Assembly: GCF_002261215.1 (NCBI RefSeq)
Contig: NZ_NEVS01000004.1
Coordinates: 1,984,001-2,048,000, forward strand
Direction: 5' to 3'
DNA from: Bordetella genomosp. 11
GTDB lineage: Bacteria; Pseudomonadota; Gammaproteobacteria; Burkholderiales; Burkholderiaceae_B
Length of the DNA: 64,000 nucleotides
Under the pieces are notes generated by a model. The model searched no databases. It saw nothing but the letters and a program-made list of their open reading frames with translations, and was not told the origin of the DNA. Position 1 is the stretch's first letter, and each line of letters begins with the position of its first letter. Below, one piece after another: positions 53,182 through 61,967 of the stretch. A program made the position numbers and the translations under genes.

Positions 53182-53394
53182 ATGCCACGCAAATACATCG
53201 ATTGCCGGGAATTCCCCAGCGACATCAACTGCTCGGTCGCTCTTTCGGCGGACAGCGAAGACGAATTGCTGGAAGCCGCCGTGCAGCACGCCTGCGCGGT
53301 TCACCGCCATACCGACACACCCGAGTTGCGGCAGCAGATCCGCACGCTCTTCCACGACGGCACGCCGCCCGCCGAAGCGCCCCGCCGCACCTGA
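53182..53394 (+). CDS. DUF1059 small protein
   Basis: A 70-residue protein starting MPRKYIDCREFPSDINCSVALSADSE-like, with the DUF1059 pattern of two cysteines (residues 8 and 15), ADSEDELLEAAVQHACAVH, and a closing LRQQIRTLFHDG. The family is small, soluble and of unknown function, often beside stress or redox genes. AAGGAG eight bases before the ATG sets the start. It precedes the FAD oxidoreductase gene by 163 bases on the same strand. Confidence 0.85.
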   Translation: MPRKYIDCREFPSDINCSVALSADSEDELLEAAVQHACAVHRHTDTPELRQQIRTLFHDGTPPAEAPRRT

Positions 53395-53557
53395 ACACCC
53401 CGTCCGGGTCTTCCGCGACATACCTGACGCGGCCGTGCCGGCGCGGCCGCGCAAGGCCTTGGGCACCGGGACTGCTGTCGCCCGCGCGTCCGCACGCACC
53501 GGCCATCCATTGCCGGCGGGACGGACCTGTACCTGTCCCCCGCCGAGGGGGATTTCC

Positions 53558-54946
53558 ATGTTCACGCTTTCCAGCACCGCCATCGACGACCTGAAGGCCA
53601 ATATGCGGGGCCGTGTCGTGCTACCCGACGACCCTGACTACGACGAAGTACGCAAAGTGTGGAACGCCATGATCGACCGTCGTCCGGCGGCCATCGCGCG
53701 CTGCGCCGGCGTTGCCGACGTGCGTTGCGTGATCCTGTTCGCGCGCGAACATGGCGTGCCGCTGACCATCCGCGGCGCCGGCCACAACATCGCCGGCAGC
53801 GCGATTTGCGATGGCGGCATCATGGCGGACCTGTCGACGATGCGGTCCGTGCGCATCGATCCGGCGGCGCAGCGCGCCTGGGTCGAACCGGGTGCCACGC
53901 TGGCCGATTTCGACCATGAGGCCCAGGCTTTCGGCCTGGCCACGCCGTTGGGCATCAACTCGACGACCGGCATCGCCGGCCTGACGCTGGGCGGCGGCTT
54001 CGGGTGGCTGAGCCGCCGCTTCGGCATGACGGTCGACAATCTGCGGGCGGCCGACGTCATCACGGCGGACGGCGAACTGGTCCATGCCGGCCCGGGAGCG
54101 CACGAGGATCTGTTCTGGGCCATTCGCGGCGGCGGCGGCAACTTCGGCGCCGTCACGATGTTCGAGTTCCAGCTGCATGCGGTCGGCCCGCAGATCTACG
54201 GCGGACTGGTGGTGCTGCCGATGGACCAGGCACGAGACGCCCTGCACGCCTACCGCCAGGCCGCCAAATCCATGCCGGAAGACCTGACGGTATGGGCGGT
54301 GCTGCGGAAGGCGCCGCCGCTTCCCTTTCTGCCCACCGAGGTGCATGGGAAACCGGTCGCGGTCTTCGCGATCTGCTATAGCGGACCGGTGGAAAACGGC
54401 CCGGTGGTGGTCGAGCCGGTGCGGCAATTCGGCACGCCGTATGGCGAGCACCTGGGCGTCATGCCGTATACGGCCTGGCAGAAAGCCTTCGACCCGCTAC
54501 TGACACCGGGGGCGCGCAACTACTGGAAATCGCATGATTTCGCCGAACTGTCGGACGGGCTGTTCGACACGCTGATCAATTCGGCATCGCGCCTGCCATC
54601 GCCGCAATGTGAGATCTTCCTGGGGCAGCTAGGCGGGCAGGCCGGGCGCATGCCGTCCGACGCCATGGCCTATCCCAACCGCAATGCGAAGTACATCGTC
54701 AACGTGCATGCGCGCTGGGATGCCGCCGCCGACGATGCGGCCTGCATCGGCTGGGCGCGCGAGTTCTTCGACGCGGCAGCCCCGTTTTCACTGGGCAGCG
54801 TGTATGTGAACTTCATGACGGAGGAAGAGTCCGCGCGCGTCAATGCGGCCTATGGACCCAACTATGCGCGGCTTGCCACCATCAAGGGCCGCTACGACCC
54901 GCATAACCTGTTTCGCCACAACCAGAACATCCAGCCTTCCCGATGA
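53558..54946 (+). CDS. Berberine-bridge-type FAD-dependent oxidoreductase
   Basis: A 462-residue FAD_binding_4 plus BBE protein. RGAGHNIAG (H76) is the histidine that would bind FAD covalently; GINSTTGIAGLTLGGGFGWLSRRFG follows, but the second linking cysteine of bicovalent enzymes is missing (glycine there). The BBE motif YDPHNLFRHNQNI ends the protein. Such enzymes oxidise sugars or aromatic alcohols using O2. No signal peptide. GAGGGG ahead of the ATG sets the start; the frame's opening further upstream is a shadow. Confidence 0.9.
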   Translation: MFTLSSTAIDDLKANMRGRVVLPDDPDYDEVRKVWNAMIDRRPAAIARCAGVADVRCVILFAREHGVPLTIRGAGHNIAGSAICDGGIMADLSTMRSVRIDPAAQRAWVEPGATLADFDHEAQAFGLATPLGINSTTGIAGLTLGGGFGWLSRRFGMTVDNLRAADVITADGELVHAGPGAHEDLFWAIRGGGGNFGAVTMFEFQLHAVGPQIYGGLVVLPMDQARDALHAYRQAAKSMPEDLTVWAVLRKAPPLPFLPTEVHGKPVAVFAICYSGPVENGPVVVEPVRQFGTPYGEHLGVMPYTAWQKAFDPLLTPGARNYWKSHDFAELSDGLFDTLINSASRLPSPQCEIFLGQLGGQAGRMPSDAMAYPNRNAKYIVNVHARWDAAADDAACIGWAREFFDAAAPFSLGSVYVNFMTEEESARVNAAYGPNYARLATIKGRYDPHNLFRHNQNIQPSR

Positions 54947-54998
54947 CGGCGGCATAACGGGCCGCGGCAAGCGGAAGCGTCCGGCGCCTGACCCGCCG

Positions 54999-55676
54999 TC
55001 AGGCCCCGGACACCACTTTCCCGGCCGCCAGCACCAGTTGCCGCTCGCAGCGCGCCGCCAGCCCGGCGTCATGCGTCACCAGCACCAGCGTGGCACCGTG
55101 TTCGCGGTGCAACTCGAAGATCAGATCGATGATGCGCGCGCCGGTGGCCGCATCCAGGCTGCCGGTGGGCTCGTCGGCGAACAGCAAATCCGGCTTGACG
55201 ACGAAGGCGCGCGCCAGCGATACCCGCTGCTGTTCGCCGCCCGATAGCGTGCGTGGGTAGTGGTGCAGCCGGTCGCCCAGGCCGACGCGTTCCAGCATGC
55301 CGCGCGCGGCATCGCGCGCGGGCAGGCCCGCCAACTCCAGCGGCAGCATGACGTTCTCCAGCGCGGTCAGGTTGGGCAGCAGCTGGAAGGACTGGAAGAC
55401 GAAGCCCACGTGACGCGCCCGCAACTGGGCGCGGCCGTCCTCGTCCAGGTCGAACAGTTGCCGGCCCGCCAGCGTTACCGAGCCGCTGCTGGGAACATCC
55501 AGCCCGGCCAGCAGTCCCAACAATGTCGACTTGCCGGAACCGGAGCTGCCGGTGATGGCCAGGGCCGTCCCGGCGGGCACCGTAAAATCGACGGCATCCA
55601 GTATGGCCAACGTCCCGCCCGCGTCGGCGACCCGCTTGCCCAACCCCCGCACCTCTATCGCGTTACCCGTATCCAT
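54999..55676 (-). CDS. YbbA-like ABC transporter ATPase (MacB/LolD type)
   Basis: A 225-residue ATPase with Walker [10 protein letters not shown], signature LSGGEQQRV, Walker [13 protein letters not shown], and [19 protein letters not shown] as in YbbA/LolD. In E. coli ybbA is divergent from tesA, as here, and is followed by a permease gene (ybbP); no permease follows in this window. I start at MDTGNAIEV because it gives the same lead as YbbA; ATG at 55688 is possible. Its ATG shares two bases with the tesA ATG on the other strand. Confidence 0.9.
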   Translation of the reverse strand: MDTGNAIEVRGLGKRVADAGGTLAILDAVDFTVPAGTALAITGSSGSGKSTLLGLLAGLDVPSSGSVTLAGRQLFDLDEDGRAQLRARHVGFVFQSFQLLPNLTALENVMLPLELAGLPARDAARGMLERVGLGDRLHHYPRTLSGGEQQRVSLARAFVVKPDLLFADEPTGSLDAATGARIIDLIFELHREHGATLVLVTHDAGLAARCERQLVLAAGKVVSGA

Positions 55677-56322
55677 GCGCCCGCTCATCCGTTTGTTGTT
55701 TGCCGCCGCCCTGGCCTTGCTGGCGACCGCCGCCCATGCTCAGACCGCCACCGCCGCCGCCGGTTCCTCGGCCCGCAAAACCATCCTTGTGGTCGGCGAT
55801 AGTCTATCCGCCGAATATGGCATCGCGCGTGGAACCGGCTGGGTGCCCCTGCTGGGACGCCGCCTGGCCCAGGAGCAACCCGCATGGACGGTCATCAACG
55901 CCAGCATCAGCGGCGATACTACCAGCGGCGGGCTGACGCGCTTGCCCGCCTTGCTGCGGCAGCATCATCCGGCCATCGTGATTCTGGAGCTGGGCTCGAA
56001 TGACGCGCTGCGCGGCCTGCCCTTGTCCATGACGCAACAGAACCTCACCGCCATGGCCAGGCAAGCCCGGCAGGCCGGCGCCGCGGTACTGCTGGTGGGC
56101 ATGCAGATCCCCCCAAACTACGGCCGCGCCTATACCGAGCAGTTCCGGGAGTTGTTCGAGAAGGTCGCGCAGGCGGAAAACGCCCGCCTGGTGCCCTTTC
56201 TGATGGAAGGCATCGCCACCGACCGGGACCTGTTCCAGCCCGACGGCCTGCATCCGAACGAACGCGGGCAACCGAAACTGCTGGACAACGTCTGGGCCGG
56301 CTTGCGGCCGATGCTGAACTGA
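55675..56322 (+). CDS. tesA: TesA-like periplasmic lysophospholipase/thioesterase (GDSL)
   Basis: A 215-residue SGNH hydrolase. Signal peptide 1-23 (MRPLIRLLF...AHAQ), then block I VGDSLSAEYG (nucleophile Ser), block II SGDTTSGG, block III ELGSNDALRG and block V DGLHPNERG with the Asp-His pair. Arrangement and length match E. coli TesA, which hydrolyses acyl-CoA, lysophospholipids and esters in the periplasm. No good Shine-Dalgarno sequence; the signal peptide fixes the start. Confidence 0.94.
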   Translation: MRPLIRLLFAAALALLATAAHAQTATAAAGSSARKTILVVGDSLSAEYGIARGTGWVPLLGRRLAQEQPAWTVINASISGDTTSGGLTRLPALLRQHHPAIVILELGSNDALRGLPLSMTQQNLTAMARQARQAGAAVLLVGMQIPPNYGRAYTEQFRELFEKVAQAENARLVPFLMEGIATDRDLFQPDGLHPNERGQPKLLDNVWAGLRPMLN

Positions 56323-56422
56323 CGCCCACGCGGCGCGCACCCGGCCTATGCCCTATGCGCCGCGGCATGGGCGTGGCGCGGGCTTGATGCGCGCCAGTTG
56401 CGCGCCCCGCGCCGTCGCCGCG

Positions 56423-58390
56423 TCAGCCTGTCTGCTGTTCGGTATCGCCGCCCTGCAGCACACGCGCCGCCGCCGGCGCGATCTCGACCTTGTACTGCTG
56501 GCGCAGCATCTTCAATACGGCCTCGTCCTCCGCCTGGGCCCAGGCACCGGACAATTGCTGGTTCAAAGCCGCCAAGGCATCGGGATCGCTCTTGCCGGGC
56601 TCGACCTTGTCGATCCGCGCGATGACATAGTCGTCGCCATCGCGCGCGCCGGTGTAGGAAGGAAGCGGCGTCGCGGGCGCCCGCATGACGGCATCGAGCA
56701 CCGGGCGCGACAGGCTCTGCGGATTCTGGCGCGATACGTCCATCGCGCCGCCAAAACCGTCGGCCGCGGCCGAGGGATTCTTGCGCAAGGCTTCCAACGC
56801 CTGCTGGCCAGCCTGGTCGGCCGCATCGGCGGCGCGGGTTTCGATCAGGCGCGCGCGGATCTTGTCTTTCAACTGATCCAGGGGCGGCACATGGGCCGGC
56901 GTACTGGCCGCCACGCGGACCACCAGCATGGTATCGGGCGTCAGTTCGATGACGCCGGAGTTCTGCTTGTCGCGCAGGACCTCCGGGCTGAACAGGGCCT
57001 GGCGCACACGCGGGTTGTCCAGCAGCGCGGAATCGGGGCTGGCCGAGGCGGCGCCGGGGCCGGCCTGGTCCTGCGGCAGCAGACCGCTACGCGTGATGCC
57101 GCCGGCCTGGCGCAGCTTCAGGCCCAGGGCATCGGCAGCTGGCTGCAGGCTGTCGCGCTGGTCATACACCAGCGAGGTGAGCTTGGTCGCCATATCGGAA
57201 AAACGCGACGAGGCGATCTGCTTGCGGATTTCTTCAACGATCTGGTCCCGTACCTCGGCCAGCGGCTTGGTTTGCGCCGGCTGCAGATCGGTCAGCTGCA
57301 CCACGTGCAGGCCGAACGGGCTTTCGACCACGCCGGACACCTGCCCTTTGTTCAACCCGTCGACGGCCTTTTGCAGCGCCGGCGTCAGCATGCCGGGACC
57401 GATCCACCCGAGGTCGCCCCCGCGGCTGCTGGAACCGGCATCCTCGGAATACTTCTTGGCCAGCTCCGCGAATGCGCCGGGATTGGCCGCGGCCTGCCGG
57501 GCGATGTCCTCGGCCTTGGCGCGGGCGGCCTTGCGCTGCGCGTCCGTCGCGTCTGCCGCCAGCTTGATCATGATATGGCTGGCGCGGCGGCGCTCGGGCT
57601 GGCCGAAGCGGCTTTTATTCTGTTCGTAGTACTTGGCGATGTCGTCGTCGCTGACCTTGATGCCGGCACTGGCGGCGGCTTCGTCCAGCACCAGGTATTG
57701 CGCCTGGACCTGGTCCGGCACCTGGTATTGCTGCTTGTTGGCGTCGTACCAGCTTTGGATATCCGCGTCGCTGACCTGGACCTTGCCCTTGTAATCGGCG
57801 GCGGCGAAGCGCCGCGTCAGCACATGGCGGGTTTCGGTCAGCGCGTGTTCGATGGACCCCGCCACCGTGGCCGGCAGGCGGGCCGATTGCGAGATCGGAT
57901 CCAGGACCCGGCCGACGGCCAGGTCGCGACGCAGGCCCGCTTCGAACGTCGCCGGGGTCAGCCCCTGCGCGGCGAGCACGGCGCGATAGCGTTCGGGCGA
58001 GAACTTGCCGTTGTCCTGCACGGCCGGATTCGACGCGATGGTATTGCGCAGCGTCTCGTCCGATACCGAGAAGTGGTTATCGGCCGCGGCGGCCGCGAGC
58101 AGGCGCTGGTTGATCAGCTGGTCCAGCAGCCGCTGCCGCATGGCCGGCGTGTCCACCAGCGCGGGATCGAACTGCGCGCCCATCATCTGGCGATACTGGT
58201 CCAGCTGGTCGCGCCGGGCCTGGTCGTATTCGCGCTGCGTGATGGGCTTGCCGTTCACGGTCGCCATCTTGGGTTCCTCGGACATGAAGCTGCTATAGCT
58301 TTGCACGCCGAAGAAAGCGAATGTCGGAACGATGAGGATCAGCAGGATAAGCTGCATCCAACGCTGATGGTTGCGGATGAAATCGAACAT
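56423..58390 (-). CDS. ppiD: Periplasmic peptidyl-prolyl isomerase/chaperone PpiD
   Basis: A 655-residue membrane-anchored folding factor. An N-terminal signal anchor (MFDFIRNHQRWMQLILLILI, helix about 12-33) is followed by a SurA_N-like chaperone region (about 35-250), one parvulin PPIC domain (about 265-365: RRRASHIMIKL to FGLHVVQLTD), and a C-terminal chaperone part. It folds outer-membrane and exported proteins as they leave SecYEG. Length is near E. coli PpiD (623). The start at MFDF is supported by the anchor; upstream open codons are not typical. Confidence 0.92.
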   Translation of the reverse strand: MFDFIRNHQRWMQLILLILIVPTFAFFGVQSYSSFMSEEPKMATVNGKPITQREYDQARRDQLDQYRQMMGAQFDPALVDTPAMRQRLLDQLINQRLLAAAAADNHFSVSDETLRNTIASNPAVQDNGKFSPERYRAVLAAQGLTPATFEAGLRRDLAVGRVLDPISQSARLPATVAGSIEHALTETRHVLTRRFAAADYKGKVQVSDADIQSWYDANKQQYQVPDQVQAQYLVLDEAAASAGIKVSDDDIAKYYEQNKSRFGQPERRRASHIMIKLAADATDAQRKAARAKAEDIARQAAANPGAFAELAKKYSEDAGSSSRGGDLGWIGPGMLTPALQKAVDGLNKGQVSGVVESPFGLHVVQLTDLQPAQTKPLAEVRDQIVEEIRKQIASSRFSDMATKLTSLVYDQRDSLQPAADALGLKLRQAGGITRSGLLPQDQAGPGAASASPDSALLDNPRVRQALFSPEVLRDKQNSGVIELTPDTMLVVRVAASTPAHVPPLDQLKDKIRARLIETRAADAADQAGQQALEALRKNPSAAADGFGGAMDVSRQNPQSLSRPVLDAVMRAPATPLPSYTGARDGDDYVIARIDKVEPGKSDPDALAALNQQLSGAWAQAEDEAVLKMLRQQYKVEIAPAAARVLQGGDTEQQTG

Positions 58391-58659
58391 GAGATCCCTG
58401 TTGCGGCGCGCCTTTCCCCCTGGAGGGGATTCCGGCTTCGAACGGCCCGGCGCCAAAAAAAGCGAACTGTATCCGCCTCGCTTCTTGCTGTAATGCCGGA
58501 TCAGCGGGCAGAGGAGTTTAACACCTTCGGACGCTGGCGGCAGGCATTGGGGGACGGAGCCGTCTCTCGCCGCGGGGGCGCCGCCGCGATCGGCGCGCAG
58601 CGTGGCAATGCCAAGGTTCCGGTATGCTGACGGGTTCGTCCCCAATGCCCGATTCCGCT

Positions 58660-59409
58660 ATGGACACTCCCCTTCCCGCCTGGCCCTATCCTCGCCTGAT
58701 CGCCCATCGCGGCGGCGGCAGGCTGGCCCCCGAAAACACCATGGCCGGCATGCGCGTCGGCGCCGAGCACGGCTTTCGCATGTTCGAATACGACGTCAAG
58801 CTCAGCCTGGACAATGTCCTGATCCTGCTGCACGACGACGATGTCGACCGCACGACCAGCGGGCAAGGCCCCGCGCGCGCCAAGACCTATGCCGAACTGG
58901 CCGAACTGGATGCCGGATCCTGGCATTCCGCGCGTTTCGCCGGAGCGCGCATCCCCACCCTGGAGGAAGTCGCGCGCTATACGCTGGAACAGGGCATCGC
59001 CAGCAACGTCGAGATCAAGCCCTGCCCGGGCCGCGAAACCGAGACCGGCACCGCCGTCGCGCTGGCCGTGCGCGAGCTCTGGCGCGACGCGGCGGTGCCG
59101 CCCCTGCTGTCGTCGTTTTCCGAGGAAGCGCTGGCGGCCGCCCACGTCGCCGCGCCCAGGCTGCCGCGCGCGCTGCTTGTCGAGAAAATACCCATGGACT
59201 GGCGCGACCGTCTGGTGCAGCACGATTGCATCGCCTTCAACGTCAACCAGAAAGACGTCACCCCGGAACTGGTCAAGGCCGTGCACGGCGCGGGCTATCG
59301 CCTGTCGGCCTGGACGGTGAACGACCCGGCGCGCGCGCGCGACCTGCTGGACTGGGGCGTCGATGCCATTTTCACCGACGAACTGGCCACCATCCGGCCC
59401 GACGCCTGA
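58660..59409 (+). CDS. ugpQ: Glycerophosphodiester phosphodiesterase UgpQ
   Basis: A 249-residue cytoplasmic enzyme of the GDPD family. It begins WPYPRLIAHRGGGRLAPENT with the HRG and ExT/N metal motifs, then EYDVKLSLDN and LLHDDDVDRTT, and ends with TDELATIRP. Similarity to UgpQ runs along the whole chain. It cleaves glycerophosphodiesters coming in through UgpBAEC to glycerol-3-phosphate and an alcohol. In E. coli it ends the ugp operon; here it is about 52 kb away. ATG at 58645 is an alternative start. Confidence 0.93.
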   Translation: MDTPLPAWPYPRLIAHRGGGRLAPENTMAGMRVGAEHGFRMFEYDVKLSLDNVLILLHDDDVDRTTSGQGPARAKTYAELAELDAGSWHSARFAGARIPTLEEVARYTLEQGIASNVEIKPCPGRETETGTAVALAVRELWRDAAVPPLLSSFSEEALAAAHVAAPRLPRALLVEKIPMDWRDRLVQHDCIAFNVNQKDVTPELVKAVHGAGYRLSAWTVNDPARARDLLDWGVDAIFTDELATIRPDA

Positions 59410-59434
59410 ATCACGCAGGAACAGAGAGCACACC

Positions 59435-60289
59435 TTGTTCAGTTATCGCCACGCCTTCCACGCCGGCAACCATGCCGATGTGCTCAAGCATGCCATCCTG
59501 ATCCATGTACTGGACTACCTGGGCCAGAAAGACACGCCTTACTGGGTGATCGACACGCATGCCGGCGCCGGCCTGTACCGGCTGGACAGCGACTGGGCCA
59601 GCAAGAACGCCGAGTTCGCTGACGGCATCGGCCGGCTATGGGAGCGCGCGGACGTGCCGCCCCTGCTGGCGCGCTACCTCGAGCGCGTACGCGACTACAA
59701 CCCGGACGGCCAGCCGCGCCTCTATCCCGGCTCTCCCTGGCTGGCCCTGGACGCCATGCGCGAGCACGACCGTTTGCGCCTATTCGAGGCGCACCCGACG
59801 GAAGCCGAGGTGCTGGTGGGCAACCTGGAAAAACGCGGGGGCGTGGCGCTGCGCCAGACCACCATTTTCGACACCGATGGATTCGAAGGCATGAAGGCCC
59901 TGCTGCCGCCGCCGCCGCGCCGCGGGCTGGTCCTCATCGATCCCTCGTATGAAGACAAACAGGACTATCGGCGCGTGGCACTGGCCGTGAAGGAAGGACT
60001 GAAGCGCTTCGCCACCGGCATGTATGCCGTGTGGTACCCGCAGGTGCAGCGGCGCGAATCGCTGGAAATGCCGCGCCAGCTGGAAAAAGCCGGCAGGCGC
60101 TGGCTGCACGTTTCGCTATCGGTCAAAAAGCCCGCGACCGACGGTTTCGGCCTGCACGGCAGCGGCATGTTCCTGGTCAATCCCCCCTGGACGCTGGCCG
60201 CCCAGCTGAAGGAAGCGCTGCCTTGGCTGAAGGAAGTGCTGGCCCAGGACGACCGGGCCCGCTACACGCTGGACGCGAGCACGGATTAA
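59435..60289 (+). CDS. rlmJ: 23S rRNA (adenine-2030-N6)-methyltransferase
   Basis: A 284-residue methyltransferase. It starts LFSYRHAFHAGNHADVLKHA, the RlmJ/YhiR signature, and has the SAM site DTHAGAGLYRL and the catalytic DPSYEDK motif (DPPYE-type). RlmJ adds a methyl group to A2030 of 23S rRNA. The start is TTG; no ATG is available in the conserved N-terminal part. Close behind ugpQ (25 bases), so probably co-transcribed. Confidence 0.94.
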   Translation: MFSYRHAFHAGNHADVLKHAILIHVLDYLGQKDTPYWVIDTHAGAGLYRLDSDWASKNAEFADGIGRLWERADVPPLLARYLERVRDYNPDGQPRLYPGSPWLALDAMREHDRLRLFEAHPTEAEVLVGNLEKRGGVALRQTTIFDTDGFEGMKALLPPPPRRGLVLIDPSYEDKQDYRRVALAVKEGLKRFATGMYAVWYPQVQRRESLEMPRQLEKAGRRWLHVSLSVKKPATDGFGLHGSGMFLVNPPWTLAAQLKEALPWLKEVLAQDDRARYTLDASTD

Positions 60290-60365
60290 GGCTTGTAGGC
60301 CGGCCGGTCGCGCGCGCCGTGCTGTCCGGCCAGGCGCGCGGCGCGGCCTGGCCGGTAGCCGCCGC

Positions 60366-61967
60366 TTAGCGCGCCGCCCGCATCCCCGCCGACTCCGCCT
60401 GCATGGCGTTCTGTTGCGGCGTCGTCTGTTGCGAGGTCTGCTGCGGCATCTGCTGCGAGGTCTGCTGCGGCGCGGCCTGCCCGGGCGCGCCCGGCGATGC
60501 CTGCGCGGTATGTTCCGTCCAGCCGCCGCCCAGCGCCTTGTACAGGTCGACCAGGTTGGTCAGGCGCGCCAGGCGGGTCTGCACCAGGATCTGCTGCGAG
60601 TCGTACAGCGAACGTTGCGAATCCAGCACGTTCAGATAGCTGTCCACGCCCTGGCGGAACCGTTGCTGCGACAGGTCGTAGGCGCGCTGGTTGGCCTGTA
60701 CCAGCAACTGCTGCGCGCGGATCTGGTCATCGATCGTGCCACGGCCCGCCAGCGCATCGGCCACGTCCCGGAACGCAGACTGTATGGACTTCTCGTAGTT
60801 CGCGATCTCGATGCGCTTCTGCACCTTGGACAGATCCAGGTTCGCCTGCAGCGAGCCGCCGGCGAAGATCGGCACGGAGATCTCCGGCGCGAAACTCCAG
60901 GCGCCCTGCCCGCCCTTGAAAAGGCGTCCCAGGCTGGCGCTGGCCGTGCCGGCGCTGGCCGTCAGCGAGATGGTGGGAAAGAACGCCGCCCGGGCCGCGC
61001 CGATATTGGCATTGGCCGCCTCGAGCTGATGCTCGGCCGCGCGGATGTCCGGCCGCCGTTCCAGCAGATCCGAAGGCAGCCCGGCGGGCAAGCCCGTGGG
61101 CATCATGGCATCGTTCAACGAAGCCGGCGTTTCCAGCCTGGCGCGCACATCCTGCGGCAGCGGATTGCCCAGCAGCAGCACCAGCGCGTTCATGTCCTGC
61201 GCGACCTGCCGTTCGAACTGCGACTGGTTGCGTTCGGCGGTGCGCACCGATACTTCGGCCTGGCTGAGGTCCAGCGCGGTCGCGATATCGTTGTCGTAAC
61301 TCTGCTTGGTCAGGTTATAGGAATCCCGCTGGCTCGTCAGCGTATCGCGCGTGAGCTGCAAGAGTTCCTGGTCGCTGCGCAAGGTCAGGTAGGCCGTCGC
61401 GACCTCGGACACCAGCGAAAGCTGCGTGGCCGTGCGCGTCTCGTCCTGCGCCAGATAGAGCTGCAGCGCCTGTTCGTTCAGGCTGCGGATGCGCCCGAAG
61501 AAGTCCAGTTCCCAGGACGCCACGCTGGCGCCCACCTGATAGGTGCGGGTGGTCGTCGCGCTGCCGCTGCGGGACAAGTCGCCCGGGGTGCGCTGCGCCG
61601 TTTCCTGCGCGCCCACGCCCACCGTGGGGAAGAGCTCCGAACGCTGGATACGGTACTGCGCGCGCGCCGCCTCGACGTTCAACGCCGCCACGCGCAGGTC
61701 GCGGTTGTTCTGCAGCGAAAGCGAGATCAATTCCTGCAGCAGCGGATCCGTAAAGAAATCGCGCCACCCCACGTCGGCGGTGGCCAGGCCGCCCGGGGGG
61801 ACAGTGGCCTGGTTGGCGGAACGATAGGCCGGTCCGCTGGGGTAGGCGGCATCGATCGGCGCGGCAGGCCGCTCATAGTCGGGCATCAGGGAGCAGCCCG
61901 CCAGCGCCGCGATAAACGCGGCCGAGAGGGAAATGCGCAGCGGAGTTCTCATTGTTCTGGTGGTCAT
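60366..61967 (-). CDS. Outer-membrane efflux lipoprotein, OprM/NodT type
   Basis: A 533-residue outer-membrane factor. Lipobox LAGC with Cys25, then two OEP domains (about 60-270 and 280-475), typical of TolC-like channels of RND pumps. [23 protein letters not shown] and [13 protein letters not shown] are NodT-family patterns. It has a 45-residue C-terminal tail rich in Gln ([14 protein letters not shown]), not usual for OprM. Its ATG overlaps the TGA of the pump gene, so pump, channel and an adaptor outside the window should form one efflux operon. Confidence 0.92.
   Translation of the reverse strand: MTTRTMRTPLRISLSAAFIAALAGCSLMPDYERPAAPIDAAYPSGPAYRSANQATVPPGGLATADVGWRDFFTDPLLQELISLSLQNNRDLRVAALNVEAARAQYRIQRSELFPTVGVGAQETAQRTPGDLSRSGSATTTRTYQVGASVASWELDFFGRIRSLNEQALQLYLAQDETRTATQLSLVSEVATAYLTLRSDQELLQLTRDTLTSQRDSYNLTKQSYDNDIATALDLSQAEVSVRTAERNQSQFERQVAQDMNALVLLLGNPLPQDVRARLETPASLNDAMMPTGLPAGLPSDLLERRPDIRAAEHQLEAANANIGAARAAFFPTISLTASAGTASASLGRLFKGGQGAWSFAPEISVPIFAGGSLQANLDLSKVQKRIEIANYEKSIQSAFRDVADALAGRGTIDDQIRAQQLLVQANQRAYDLSQQRFRQGVDSYLNVLDSQRSLYDSQQILVQTRLARLTNLVDLYKALGGGWTEHTAQASPGAPGQAAPQQTSQQMPQQTSQQTTPQQNAMQAESAGMRAAR

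Noticed and set aside
56348-58630. Plus-strand open frame of 760 codons antisense to ppiD
   Set aside because: Antisense shadow; PpiD has complete domains on the other strand.
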